15,197 bases of DNA from an uncultured Lachnospiraceae bacterium (GTDB taxonomy: Bacteria; Bacillota; Clostridia; Lachnospirales; Lachnospiraceae). Below the pieces are notes generated by a model that saw nothing but the letters and a program-made list of their open reading frames with translations, was not told where the DNA came from and ran no database searches. Every line of letters starts with the position of its first letter. The stretch's first letter is position 1. The translations under genes were made by a program, and so were the position numbers. This document shows, piece by piece, positions 7,511-14,811 of the stretch. The DNA lies in the NCBI GenBank assembly GCA_937901625.1, contig CALDIE010000092.1, positions 1 to 15,197 of the forward strand, written 5' to 3'.

Positions 7511-8263
7511 ATGGCAGGCAAAGAAACAAGTATCGAGGAACTGCAGGCGCTGATCGATGGATCGGATAACATCGTCTTTTTCGGAGGCGCCGGCGTATCT
7601 ACCGAGAGCGGGATCAAGGACTTCAGGAGCGTGGACGGTCTGTATCATCAGCACTACAAATATCCGCCTGAGACAATGCTCTCTCACACATTCTATGTTG
7701 ATCACCGGCAGGATTTTTTTGATTTTTACCGGGATAAGCTTCTGATGAAAGGTCAAGCGAAAGTAAAACCGAACGCGGCACACTATAAACTGGCAGAGCT
7801 TGAGAAGGCCGGCAAATTAAAAGCGATCGTTACGCAAAATATTGACGGTCTGCACCAGGATGCCGGAAGCGAGACTGTTTATGAACTTCACGGAAGCGTC
7901 CTCCGTAATTATTGCGAGCATTGCGGTAAGTTTTTTGATGTGGATTATATGCTTAAAGATGACGGAGTGCCCGTTTGCGATACCCCCGGATGCAGCGGTT
8001 TTGTAAAACCGGATGTGGTCCTTTACGAAGAAGGATTGGATAACAATATCATGCGCACTGCGGTACAGGCGATCGCCAATGCGGATATGCTGATCATCGG
8101 GGGAACCTCCCTGGTGGTTTATCCTGCTGCGGGGCTGATCGATTACTACAGAGGAAACAAACTGGTATTGATCAATCGGGACGCGACAGCCAGAGACGAT
8201 GTAGCCGATTACTGTATCCACGGAAGTATCGGGCAGATCCTTTCACAGATCGAAGTTAGGTAG
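7511..8263 (+). CDS. NAD-dependent protein deacylase, Sir2 family (CobB-like)
   Basis: 250 residues, the usual length of a stand-alone bacterial sirtuin with no extra domain. It removes acyl groups from lysines, using NAD and releasing nicotinamide and O-acyl-ADP-ribose. The NAD-binding GAGVS is at 26-30, the usual GI-x-DFRS loop is at 35-40 (with Lys where most have Pro), TQNIDGLH is at 108-115, and the catalytic base His127 lies in ELHGSV. The zinc knuckle Cys residues are 135, 138, 156 and 161; GGTS is at 197-200. The ATG follows a GGAAGGGGTGG stretch. The stop is 6 bases before the DUF951 start, so the two are almost certainly co-transcribed. Although Sir2 domains also act as NAD-destroying effectors in defence systems, this one looks like a regular protein deacylase. 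Confidence 0.93.
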   Translation: MAGKETSIEELQALIDGSDNIVFFGGAGVSTESGIKDFRSVDGLYHQHYKYPPETMLSHTFYVDHRQDFFDFYRDKLLMKGQAKVKPNAAHYKLAELEKAGKLKAIVTQNIDGLHQDAGSETVYELHGSVLRNYCEHCGKFFDVDYMLKDDGVPVCDTPGCSGFVKPDVVLYEEGLDNNIMRTAVQAIANADMLIIGGTSLVVYPAAGLIDYYRGNKLVLINRDATARDDVADYCIHGSIGQILSQIEVR

Positions 8264-8269
8264 GAACGA

Positions 8270-8458
8270 ATGGAAGTAAAGGTTGGAGATATCCTGGTCA
8301 TGAAAAAGAAACACCCCTGCGGAGCGGATCGCTGGCAGGTATTGAGGATCGGCCAGGATTTGCGCTTAAAGTGTCTGGGATGTGAGCACGAGATGATGGT
8401 GGCGCGCGTAAAGATAGAGAAAAGCGTAAAAAAAGTGGAGAGAGGAAGCGTAGGATGA
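8270..8458 (+). CDS. DUF951 family protein
   Basis: 62 residues, basic. It matches the small DUF951 family of Firmicutes: VGDILVMKKKHPCG (5-18), W22, then RLKCLGC with Cys35 and Cys38. Cys17 plus the CxxC pair suggest bound metal; the function is unknown. In many Firmicutes genomes this gene lies just upstream of rpsF, between ychF and the rpsF-ssb-rpsR operon. Here the same order holds, but two large genes (767 and 760 residues) stand between. Its stop codon overlaps the next start (ATGA at 8455-8458), so translation of the next gene is probably coupled to it. Confidence 0.88.
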   Translation: MEVKVGDILVMKKKHPCGADRWQVLRIGQDLRLKCLGCEHEMMVARVKIEKSVKKVERGSVG

Positions 8459-10758
8459 ACGATGATTTTCTGAGCGCCATGGGAAATCTCGGCAAAGGAG
8501 TGGATTACACTCTTGAAGAGATAGAAGCGGCCGAGAGAAGAATGAAAAAGAAGGGCGGAACACTTCAGGAGAATCTGGAGATCGTAACGGGCAGGAAAGA
8601 GGATATTTCCCATGCGGGCTTTACCCGTGCGGGCGTAGCGGATCTGTTGGGAGCCGGACTGGCAAACTTAAAAGACCTGGCAGGTCAGGTAGCGGATAAA
8701 GCATCGGCCGGAATGGGAACATCGACGGTATCGCCGGTTGGAACGGCAGCGGGAACAATACCGGGACAGGCAGCAGAGCCGGCGCCCTCTCCGGTTGTAA
8801 AGAGCGCCGCAGAAGAAGTGATGGCAGCGGATGAAGCCGTCAGCGCCATGAACGCGCAGCTTGAAAAGAATCGTCTAGCGTTGGAAGCGGAGATACGGGA
8901 GTTAAACAAAAATCTTGCGGAGGAGAAGAATTTCGGGATCAGCGACCGGGCGGCAGCCTCGTTTACTGCGTCGGCGGCAGAGGGAACGGAGGAACAAAAC
9001 CGTCTCCTGGAAGGTGAAGAGGCTCTGGATGGTTTTGCCGGAATACAGGAGGCACTTGAAGAGCATGTGATCGGACAGAAGGAATTCTTAAAGAAACTGT
9101 TGATCGCTTTTAAACGTCCGTACGTGATGCCGGCGGAGGGTTCCAAGGCTGATAATGTGATCCTGATCTCCGGTAAAAACGATACCGGAAGACACTACGC
9201 TCTGGCGCTTCTGGTAAAGGAATTAAAAGAGAGAAAGATCGTTGCAACCGACAGGATCGTAACCCTTGATCTCGGAATATATACCGATGCTTCCATGGAA
9301 AAACTGTTTTTGCAGGATATCTATGTGGCGCTGGCCGGAGATTCCCGCATTATTCTCTTTGAAAATTTTGAAAATTGTCACCCGTCTTTTCTCTCACAGA
9401 TTTCCTCTCTGGTGACAGAGGGGTGCTTCCGTTTGTCCGAGCGGTATGTTTTGCAAAAAGGGCAGCTGGTCAATGTGCAGACTTCTCTTGCGTCGGAGGT
9501 GGTAAGCGCCTTCGAAGCGAAGGGAAAGTATCTTGTATTTATGACGGAAAAGCCGTTGGATAAGACGGCCGGGATCATGGGTGCGCCGTTTGTCGATGCG
9601 CTCGGTGACATTTGCGTAACGTGTGAGCTGGGTAAAGACGCGATCGCGGTGATCGCGGGCAGGGAGCTTGAGGAATTAAAGAAAAAAGCGCTGGAGCAGT
9701 GTTTCTTCTCCATATCATTTGCCGACGGATTCTCCGAATATGCCGTAAGCCGTTCCGAAAGACAGGCCGGATTACGCGGTGTGCGGGACTTTTATGACAA
9801 TGTATTGAAGGCTTTGGTCCAGGCCAGACTGGAGGGAGATTATCCTAAGGGGGCCGGGCTTGAACTATCCGTTAAGGAAGGAAAACTGTACGCGAAGCTC
9901 AAAGAGGAGGAGATCGATCTGAGCGCTCTTCTGCCGGAGGGATACCGGGGTGAAGTGGAGGAAATCCGGAAAGAGATGGACAATATTGTAGGCCTTAAGC
10001 AGGTGAAGGAATACGTACTTGGCCTGGAAGAATTCTACAAGGTGCAGAAGCGCCGTGAGGAAGAGGGATTAAAGACCGGAGAGGTAAGCAAACACATGAT
10101 CTTTACCGGAAGTCCCGGTACAGGTAAAACAACGATCGCCCGGATCATCAGTAAGTATTTAAAGGCTATCGGCGTCTTAAGCGGCGGACAGCTTGTGGAA
10201 GTCTCCAGAGCGGATCTGGTGGGGCGCTATGTCGGACATACGGCACCTCTTACCAATCAGGTGATCGCTTCGGCCATCGGAGGTGTTTTGTTTATTGATG
10301 AGGCGTATAGCCTCTACAGAGGAAAGGACGATTCCTTCGGACTCGAGGCGATCGATACTCTGGTGAAGGGGATCGAGGATAACAGAGATAATCTGATCGT
10401 GATCCTGGCCGGGTATTCCATAGAGATGCAGGAGTTCCTTACATCGAATTCCGGTTTAAAGAGCCGTTTCCCCAATGTGATCAATTTCCCGGATTATACG
10501 GGCGAGGAGCTGCTTTTGATCGCGCGATCCATCGCAAAGTCCAAGGGGTATGAGATCGACGAGGGTGCTGATGCGGCTTTGTGCGGGTATTTTGAGGGTG
10601 TTCAGTTAGTACGCGCTGCGGATGCCGGAAACGGACGTCTGGCGAGGAATATGGTGGAAGAGGCGATCTTAAACCAGTCTAAGCGCCTGGTTGCGGAGCC
10701 GGATGCGGAACTGTCTCTGTTGCTTTTGTCGGATTTTGATCTCAATGAATGTGATTGA
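8455..10758 (+). CDS. Dual AAA+ protein: inactive Clp-like module plus active CbbX/SpoVK-type ATPase
   Basis: 767 residues with no signal or membrane segment. Residues 1-60 are helical; 80-180 are Ala/Gly/Pro-rich with a predicted coiled coil near 130-158. A ClpA/B D2-like domain begins at EEHVIGQKEF (202-211) and runs to about 485. Its Walker A has become GKNDTGRH (240-247; the Lys-Thr are lost) and its Walker B reads ILFENFENCHP (300-310, Asp-Glu lost), so it should not hydrolyse ATP. The C-terminal domain (about 500-767) is of the CbbX/SpoVK/EccA group: Walker A GSPGTGKT (552-559), RYVGHT (591-596), Walker B VLFIDEAYSL (611-620), sensor-1 LIVILAGY (647-654), arginine finger in KSRFP (669-673). 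This domain looks active. CbbX-type ATPases remodel protein complexes; the target here is unknown. The start overlaps the DUF951 stop. Its Clp-like half parallels the live one in the 1170-residue protein upstream. Confidence 0.85.
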   Translation: MNDDFLSAMGNLGKGVDYTLEEIEAAERRMKKKGGTLQENLEIVTGRKEDISHAGFTRAGVADLLGAGLANLKDLAGQVADKASAGMGTSTVSPVGTAAGTIPGQAAEPAPSPVVKSAAEEVMAADEAVSAMNAQLEKNRLALEAEIRELNKNLAEEKNFGISDRAAASFTASAAEGTEEQNRLLEGEEALDGFAGIQEALEEHVIGQKEFLKKLLIAFKRPYVMPAEGSKADNVILISGKNDTGRHYALALLVKELKERKIVATDRIVTLDLGIYTDASMEKLFLQDIYVALAGDSRIILFENFENCHPSFLSQISSLVTEGCFRLSERYVLQKGQLVNVQTSLASEVVSAFEAKGKYLVFMTEKPLDKTAGIMGAPFVDALGDICVTCELGKDAIAVIAGRELEELKKKALEQCFFSISFADGFSEYAVSRSERQAGLRGVRDFYDNVLKALVQARLEGDYPKGAGLELSVKEGKLYAKLKEEEIDLSALLPEGYRGEVEEIRKEMDNIVGLKQVKEYVLGLEEFYKVQKRREEEGLKTGEVSKHMIFTGSPGTGKTTIARIISKYLKAIGVLSGGQLVEVSRADLVGRYVGHTAPLTNQVIASAIGGVLFIDEAYSLYRGKDDSFGLEAIDTLVKGIEDNRDNLIVILAGYSIEMQEFLTSNSGLKSRFPNVINFPDYTGEELLLIARSIAKSKGYEIDEGADAALCGYFEGVQLVRAADAGNGRLARNMVEEAILNQSKRLVAEPDAELSLLLLSDFDLNECD

Positions 10759-10783
10759 GATGTACGCCTCGGTGTATTACAAT
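10755..10783 (+). promoter_or_regulatory. Sigma-A type promoter for the diguanylate cyclase gene
   Basis: TTGAGA (10755-10760, 5 of 6 consensus) and TACAAT (10778-10783, 5 of 6) are exactly 17 bases apart. The -35 box overlaps the stop codon of the preceding AAA+ gene. The spacer contains an imperfect inverted repeat (TACGCC/GGTGTA at 10763-10776), which may or may not be an operator. Confidence 0.65.
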
Positions 10784-10822
10784 AGTGAGAGGACCTGATA
10801 AAACGGTTGAGGGGTATAGGAT

Positions 10823-13105
10823 ATGCGGAAAGGAAAGCGATATAACATAGGACTCCTGGTGAGCGGTATAGCAGATTCTTTTACGGAGCAGATCTGTAAC
10901 GGAGTGCTCCGGCGCGCGGCGGACGAGGATGCCAATGTCTTTATTTTGCCCGGAAAGTATATATACAGAGATACGGAGGGGCAGCCGGAACTGATGTATG
11001 AATATCAGAATTCCGCGGTTTTTTCGAGTATAAGAAAAGATAATATTGACGGTCTGATCATCTGCGCGAGTTGTATAGGTTGTCTTACTACGGAAGAGAA
11101 ACTGATGTCTTTTCTGAAGGGTTTTGAAGAAATACCGCATGTTCTCGCGGCTTCGCATTACGAGGGACACAACTGCATATATTATGACAATTCCAGCGGA
11201 GTGATCGAAGGGATGAAATACCTGATCGAAAGGCTTGGATGCAGGAATATCTGTATGATTGACGGAACGGAAGGCAATTCCGATGCGTATGAGCGCAGGC
11301 AGGCGTTTATCAATACGATGAATAAATATGAGCTGCCTCTTTCGGAGAAAAATTTTGCCAGAGGAAATCTGGCTAATACCGAAGAAACCGGGAAGGCAAT
11401 GGAGCAGCTCTTGACGGACAATCCGGAGATGGAAGCGGTATTCTGCGTTAATGACGATACGGCTATGGCGGCCTATGAGGTGATCCGTTCACATGGTCTT
11501 GTTCCGGGCAAAGATATTCTGGTGATGGGATATGACAATGTATATACCAGTGCCAATATGGATCCCCCTTTGTCAACGGTGGTAGCTGATCCCGTGGCGT
11601 TGGGGGCGGCGTCTCTGGACGCGATCATAAAAGTGATCGAAGGAATAATTTCGAACGATGTTATCCTGCCGGCGCGATTTATTTTACGGGAGTCTTTCGG
11701 CAGGATCAACAAATTATCCCGGGGTACATCGGATGCTGAGACGGATTTTCTCAGGGAAGATTTTGATACGATTTTCTATCATTATATCAATGCGTTCGGT
11801 GTGGAGGCTGCCGAAACTACATATGAAAAGTTCAGACGGTTTATGCTTGGACTTTACGATCCGTCCGGGAAACTTACAGCGTCTAAAGCAGTTATGGAGT
11901 TGCTGGAGGATTTTATCGGGACCAACGCGATCAATTACATGGATACGGATGAATTTTTGTTGTTGATCGATCGCGGGATAGACAGAGCCATCACCGGGAA
12001 GAAAATTCCCTCCGGAGATGAAACGGAATTATTCGGACTTCGGACAAAGATTTACAGACGACTGGTACGGGCTATCGATAAGCGCCTGACCAGTGTTGTG
12101 TGGGAACAGTATCAGCTTGATTTTTCCATGAAGGTATTTGTGCGGGAGACGCTGAATTTTCGTCACGGAGCCGATCAGAGTTATCAGGTGCTGTTGAATT
12201 ATCTGGACTGGCTGGAGGTAAAAAATGCCTGTCTGTATATGTTTAAGGAGCCGCTCATTCGCTTAAGCGCGGATTCTTTTGAATCACCGGAAGAGCTTGA
12301 GATGATGGCCGTCCGCGTGGACGGTGTCGTATCGATCCCTCCGCTTGCTTCCAGACACAAGACGATCAGGGAGATATTTGACCTTGAGATGTTCGGGGAT
12401 CGCCGGTACAGTATGCTTGTGATGCCGCTGTTCTTTGAGGAGGAGATTTATGGTTTTATCTTCTGCGATATGACGGAGCGTCTATACAGAGAAGGCGAGT
12501 TTATGGCCAATCAATTGGGTGTTGCGTCCCGTATGCTGCATATTTTAAAGGTCAGTGAGAGCGCACAGCAACAGTTGGAAGAGCATCTGAGTGTGATGAG
12601 GCAGCATAATATCGAATTGGATACGATCTCCAGGATCGATCCTCTTACGGGGCTGCTAAACCGCCGCGGATTTATGATGGCGGCTAAGGAATGGTCGTCA
12701 AAGACATACCCGCAGGGAATCCTGGTGGGATACGCGGATATGAACAACTTAAAGATCGTAAACGATCGTTTCGGACATGATGACGGTGATTTTGCTCTTA
12801 AGACGATCGCCGGGATCCTGACAGAGGCTTTGCCGGAAGGTTCCGTGATCGCGAGGATCGGAGGGGATGAATACGCTTTCTTAACGGCAGGGTCAGCGGA
12901 AGATGAGCAGGGCTGTCTTAAGAAGATCGGCGGAATGTTTTCTTCCTTTAACCGTTCCAGTGATAAGCCGTATAATGTCAGCATTTCCGTAGGTATGTGT
13001 CACGTTCCGGAGGAAAGGGAATGGAATCTGGAGGAGGCATTGGTTTTGGCGGATGAAAAACTGTATGTGGCCAAGCAATCCAAGGATCGTAAGATCGTAA
13101 AATAG
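10823..13105 (+). CDS. Soluble diguanylate cyclase with LacI-type sugar-binding sensor domain
   Basis: 760 residues, cytoplasmic (no signal peptide or membrane segment). Residues 6-295 form a periplasmic-binding-protein-like domain as found in LacI/GalR repressors (start YNIGLLVSGIADSF; VFCVNDDTAMAAYEVI at 206-221; ILVMGYDNV at 232-240), but the usual N-terminal helix-turn-helix is absent. A helical region (310-450) and a possible GAF-like domain (about 455-565) follow, then a short coiled coil (575-600). The GGDEF domain starts at DPLTGLLNRRGF (606-617), with the metal-binding Asp639 and the active-site GGDEY at 680-684. The RxxD inhibitory site is not present at its normal position. It should make cyclic di-GMP from GTP in response to a small ligand, perhaps a sugar or nucleoside. 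A GAGGGG site precedes the ATG, and it has its own promoter. Confidence 0.9.
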   Translation: MRKGKRYNIGLLVSGIADSFTEQICNGVLRRAADEDANVFILPGKYIYRDTEGQPELMYEYQNSAVFSSIRKDNIDGLIICASCIGCLTTEEKLMSFLKGFEEIPHVLAASHYEGHNCIYYDNSSGVIEGMKYLIERLGCRNICMIDGTEGNSDAYERRQAFINTMNKYELPLSEKNFARGNLANTEETGKAMEQLLTDNPEMEAVFCVNDDTAMAAYEVIRSHGLVPGKDILVMGYDNVYTSANMDPPLSTVVADPVALGAASLDAIIKVIEGIISNDVILPARFILRESFGRINKLSRGTSDAETDFLREDFDTIFYHYINAFGVEAAETTYEKFRRFMLGLYDPSGKLTASKAVMELLEDFIGTNAINYMDTDEFLLLIDRGIDRAITGKKIPSGDETELFGLRTKIYRRLVRAIDKRLTSVVWEQYQLDFSMKVFVRETLNFRHGADQSYQVLLNYLDWLEVKNACLYMFKEPLIRLSADSFESPEELEMMAVRVDGVVSIPPLASRHKTIREIFDLEMFGDRRYSMLVMPLFFEEEIYGFIFCDMTERLYREGEFMANQLGVASRMLHILKVSESAQQQLEEHLSVMRQHNIELDTISRIDPLTGLLNRRGFMMAAKEWSSKTYPQGILVGYADMNNLKIVNDRFGHDDGDFALKTIAGILTEALPEGSVIARIGGDEYAFLTAGSAEDEQGCLKKIGGMFSSFNRSSDKPYNVSISVGMCHVPEEREWNLEEALVLADEKLYVAKQSKDRKIVK

Positions 13106-13141
13106 GATATATAAAGGTCCTAATAAAGCCAAAAATACTTC

Positions 13142-13170
13142 TTGCAAAAGAAGAAACGGTATGCTAATAT
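13142..13170 (+). promoter_or_regulatory. Promoter of the rpsF-ssb-rpsR operon
   Basis: TTGCAA (13142-13147, 4 of 6) and an extended -10 TGCTAATAT (13162-13170) are separated by 17 bases. Transcription would begin near 13177 and give a leader of about 107 bases before rpsF. Confidence 0.65.
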
Positions 13171-13191
13171 GAAATTCCGTGAAATATCCTT

Positions 13192-13249
13192 GCTTGCCCG
13201 GATCAAAGGGCAGGCCAAACAGCCGGAACCGGTACGGGAAGTACTCCGG
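13192..13249 (+). promoter_or_regulatory. Structured rpsF leader, probable S6:S18 autoregulatory RNA
   Basis: Two hairpins lie in the leader. The first pairs 13192-13199 with 13208-13215 (8 bp, one G-U) around an 8-base loop. The second pairs CCGGA (13223-13227) with TCCGG (13245-13249), then leaves an ACCG bulge (13228-13231) on the 5' side, then pairs GTAC (13232-13235) with GTAC (13241-13244) around GGGAA. A hairpin with a bulged CCG in the rpsF leader is the known hallmark of the S6:S18 binding motif, by which the S6-S18 complex represses its own operon by mimicking the 16S rRNA site. The pairing is seen; the regulation is inferred from the known motif. Confidence 0.7.
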
Positions 13250-13268
13250 AGGTTTCGGACGAGTCCAA

Positions 13269-13276
13269 AAGGAGGT
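13269..13276 (+). promoter_or_regulatory. Shine-Dalgarno site that fixes the rpsF start
   Basis: AAGGAGGT lies 7 bases before the ATG at 13284. An in-frame ATG at 13179 would lengthen the protein by 35 residues, but that stretch encodes nothing like S6 and covers the leader hairpins, so 13284 is the real start. Confidence 0.92.
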
Positions 13277-13283
13277 AAGTAGC

Positions 13284-13574
13284 ATGAACAAATACGAGTT
13301 AGCCGTTGTTGTCAGCGCTAAGATCGAAGAGGAAGAAAGAAATGCTACCGTCGAGAAGTGCAAGGGATACATCACCAGATTTGGTGGTACCATCACTGAT
13401 GTCGAGGGTGGCGAGAAGAAAAAGCTTGCATACGAGATTCAGAAGATGAGCGAAGCTTATTATTATTTCATCCATTTCGAAGCGGACAGCAGTGTCCCCA
13501 TTGAGGTTGAGAATCGTGTTCGCCTGATGGAAAACGTGCTCCGTTATTTATGCGTTCGACAGGACGAGGCATAA
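13284..13574 (+). CDS. rpsF: 30S ribosomal protein S6
   Basis: 96 residues, normal for bS6. It binds the central domain of 16S rRNA as a dimer with S18. It starts with the family-typical MNKYELAVVVSAKI, followed by a Gly/Lys loop (FGGTITDVEGGEKKKLAYEI), then YYYFIHFEA and a C-terminal ENVLRYLCVRQDEA. It is the first gene of the rpsF-ssb-rpsR operon, and its product and that of rpsR probably bind the leader to limit expression. The gap to ssb is 16 bases. Confidence 0.97.
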   Translation: MNKYELAVVVSAKIEEEERNATVEKCKGYITRFGGTITDVEGGEKKKLAYEIQKMSEAYYYFIHFEADSSVPIEVENRVRLMENVLRYLCVRQDEA

Positions 13575-13590
13575 AGAAAGGGATTTATTA

Positions 13591-14034
13591 ATGAATAAGG
13601 TTATTATAATGGGTCGCTTGACAAAAGACCCTGAAGTTAGATACTCACAGAATGATTCTTCCATGGCAATTGCAAGATATACGGTTGCAGTTGACCGCAG
13701 AGGAAGCCGCAATAACAACACGGGAGATCAGCAGACGGCGGATTTCATCCCTTGTGTTGCGTTTGGCAAGTCCGGAGAGTTTGCTTCCAAGTATTTCCAT
13801 AAGGGGATCAAGGTTGCAGTCACCGGAAGGATTCAGACGGGTAGCTACACCAAGCAGGACGGAACCAAGGTATACACTACCGAGGTGATTGTTGAAGAGC
13901 AGGAGTTTGCAGAGAGTAAGAATGCTGCGGGAGCTCAGGGTGGTAACGGAGACATTTCACGGCCGGCACCCGAAGGAGAGGACGGATCCTTTCTGAATGT
14001 TCCCAGCGGTATTAATGATGAGGTTCCTTTCTAG
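13591..14034 (+). CDS. ssb: Single-stranded DNA-binding protein SSB
   Basis: 147 residues. Coats single-stranded DNA at replication forks and repair sites and recruits partner enzymes. The OB fold spans residues 1-105 (MNKVIIMGRLTKDPEVRYS, ADFIPCVAFGK, KGIKVAVTGRIQTGSY). A flexible Gly/Ala/acidic linker follows and the protein ends in the conserved acidic tip NDEVPF, which docks partners such as RecG, PriA and RecJ-type proteins. Position between rpsF and rpsR is the standard Firmicute arrangement and marks this as the housekeeping SSB (SsbA type). A GGGA-type ribosome binding site is 9-10 bases upstream. Confidence 0.97.
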   Translation: MNKVIIMGRLTKDPEVRYSQNDSSMAIARYTVAVDRRGSRNNNTGDQQTADFIPCVAFGKSGEFASKYFHKGIKVAVTGRIQTGSYTKQDGTKVYTTEVIVEEQEFAESKNAAGAQGGNGDISRPAPEGEDGSFLNVPSGINDEVPF

Positions 14035-14089
14035 GAGGGAACGGATGTCTGTAAGCCTTGCAGCGTGTGAATGAATAGGAGGCTGTATT

Positions 14090-14359
14090 ATGGCATATAC
14101 AAAGGATTCTGACAGAGGCGATGCACCCAGAAGACGTAGTGGTGCAGGCGTTCGCAGAAAGAAGAAGGTTTGTGTGTTCTGCGGTAAGGACAATGTGATC
14201 GATTACAAGGATACTGCAAAGTTAAAGAAGTATGTATCTGAGAGAGGCAAGATCCTTCCCAGAAGAGTGACCGGTTGTTGCGCAAAGCATCAGAGAGCGT
14301 TGACTGTTGCTATCAAGAGAGCACGTCATGTAGCATTGATGCCGTATACAACAGATTAA
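14090..14359 (+). CDS. rpsR: 30S ribosomal protein S18 (cysteine-bearing C+ form)
   Basis: 89 residues, normal for bS18. The protein has an N-terminal basic stretch, then VCVFCGKDNVIDYKD, then LKKYVSERGKILPRRVTG and CCAKHQRALTVAIKRAR. The CxxC pair and the later CC...H make this the zinc-binding C+ version, as is common in Clostridia. S18 pairs with S6 on the 30S platform. An AGGAGG site lies 8 bases before the ATG. It is the last gene of the operon: a terminator follows 15 bases after the stop. Confidence 0.97.
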   Translation: MAYTKDSDRGDAPRRRSGAGVRRKKKVCVFCGKDNVIDYKDTAKLKKYVSERGKILPRRVTGCCAKHQRALTVAIKRARHVALMPYTTD

Positions 14360-14373
14360 TCAGTTTTAGGTGG

Positions 14374-14408
14374 ACCGTCATGCCGTCTTGGCAGGGCGGT
14401 TCTTTTTT
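14374..14408 (+). terminator. Rho-independent terminator of the rpsF operon
   Basis: ACCGTCATGCC (14374-14384) pairs with GGCAGGGCGGT (14390-14400) with one mismatch and one G-U pair, around a 5-base loop, and a run of Ts (14403-14408) follows. It ends the rpsF-ssb-rpsR unit before the PTS-like gene. Confidence 0.9.
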
Positions 14409-14457
14409 ATGATTCTAACATCAATTTAATGGCTTAAAGAAGTAAAGGAAGAAGATC

Positions 14458-14811
14458 ATGGCAGAAAAAAATAATACAAAAGACAGCAAGGTAAAGGCAT
14501 TTTTAAAGAGAAAGAACATCGAAATATCCTGGAAGCGCTACGCCATCGACGCGCTCGGCGCTATGGCACAGGGACTTTTCTGTTCGCTGCTGGTAGGAAC
14601 GATCATTGATACGATCGGAACGCAGTTTGGAATAGCGGCTCTGACCAATACGGTAGCAACGGTCGGAGGTGTTGACTATACGGTAGGAGGACTAGCCAAG
14701 GCAATGAGCGGTCCGGCGATGGCGGTGGCGATTGGCTACGCGCTTCAAGCGGACCCTATGGTATTGTTTTCGCTGGCGGCGGTGGGCTACGCCGCCAACA
14801 GCCTGGGCGGA
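14458..14811 (+). CDS. PTS IIC-type sugar transporter subunit, 5' part only
   Basis: The first 118 residues match the start of a PTS EIIC family 2 (PF13303-type) membrane protein: a basic cytoplasmic head (1-28), hydrophobic stretches at about 30-52 and 84-112, a TNTVATVGGVDY segment and VGYAANSLGG. The full family is about 340 residues. After Gly118 the reading frame stays open to 15189 but encodes no recognisable transporter sequence; instead the opposite strand carries a methyltransferase gene. The gene is therefore cut at about 14791-14811, most likely by a chimeric join. The ATG at 14458 follows a GGAAGAAG site. Family assignment is moderately sure; the substrate is unknown. Confidence 0.75.

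Noticed and set aside
7511..8263. Sir2 protein as an NAD-depleting defence effector
   Set aside because: It is a compact single-domain protein with zinc Cys residues and a normal deacylase active site. Defence effectors of this class usually carry extra domains and lack the zinc knuckle.
10741..10759. Inverted repeat CTCAAT/ATTGAG at the end of the dual AAA+ gene, as a terminator
   Set aside because: Six AT-rich base pairs with no T-run; it overlaps the stop codon and the -35 box and is probably chance.
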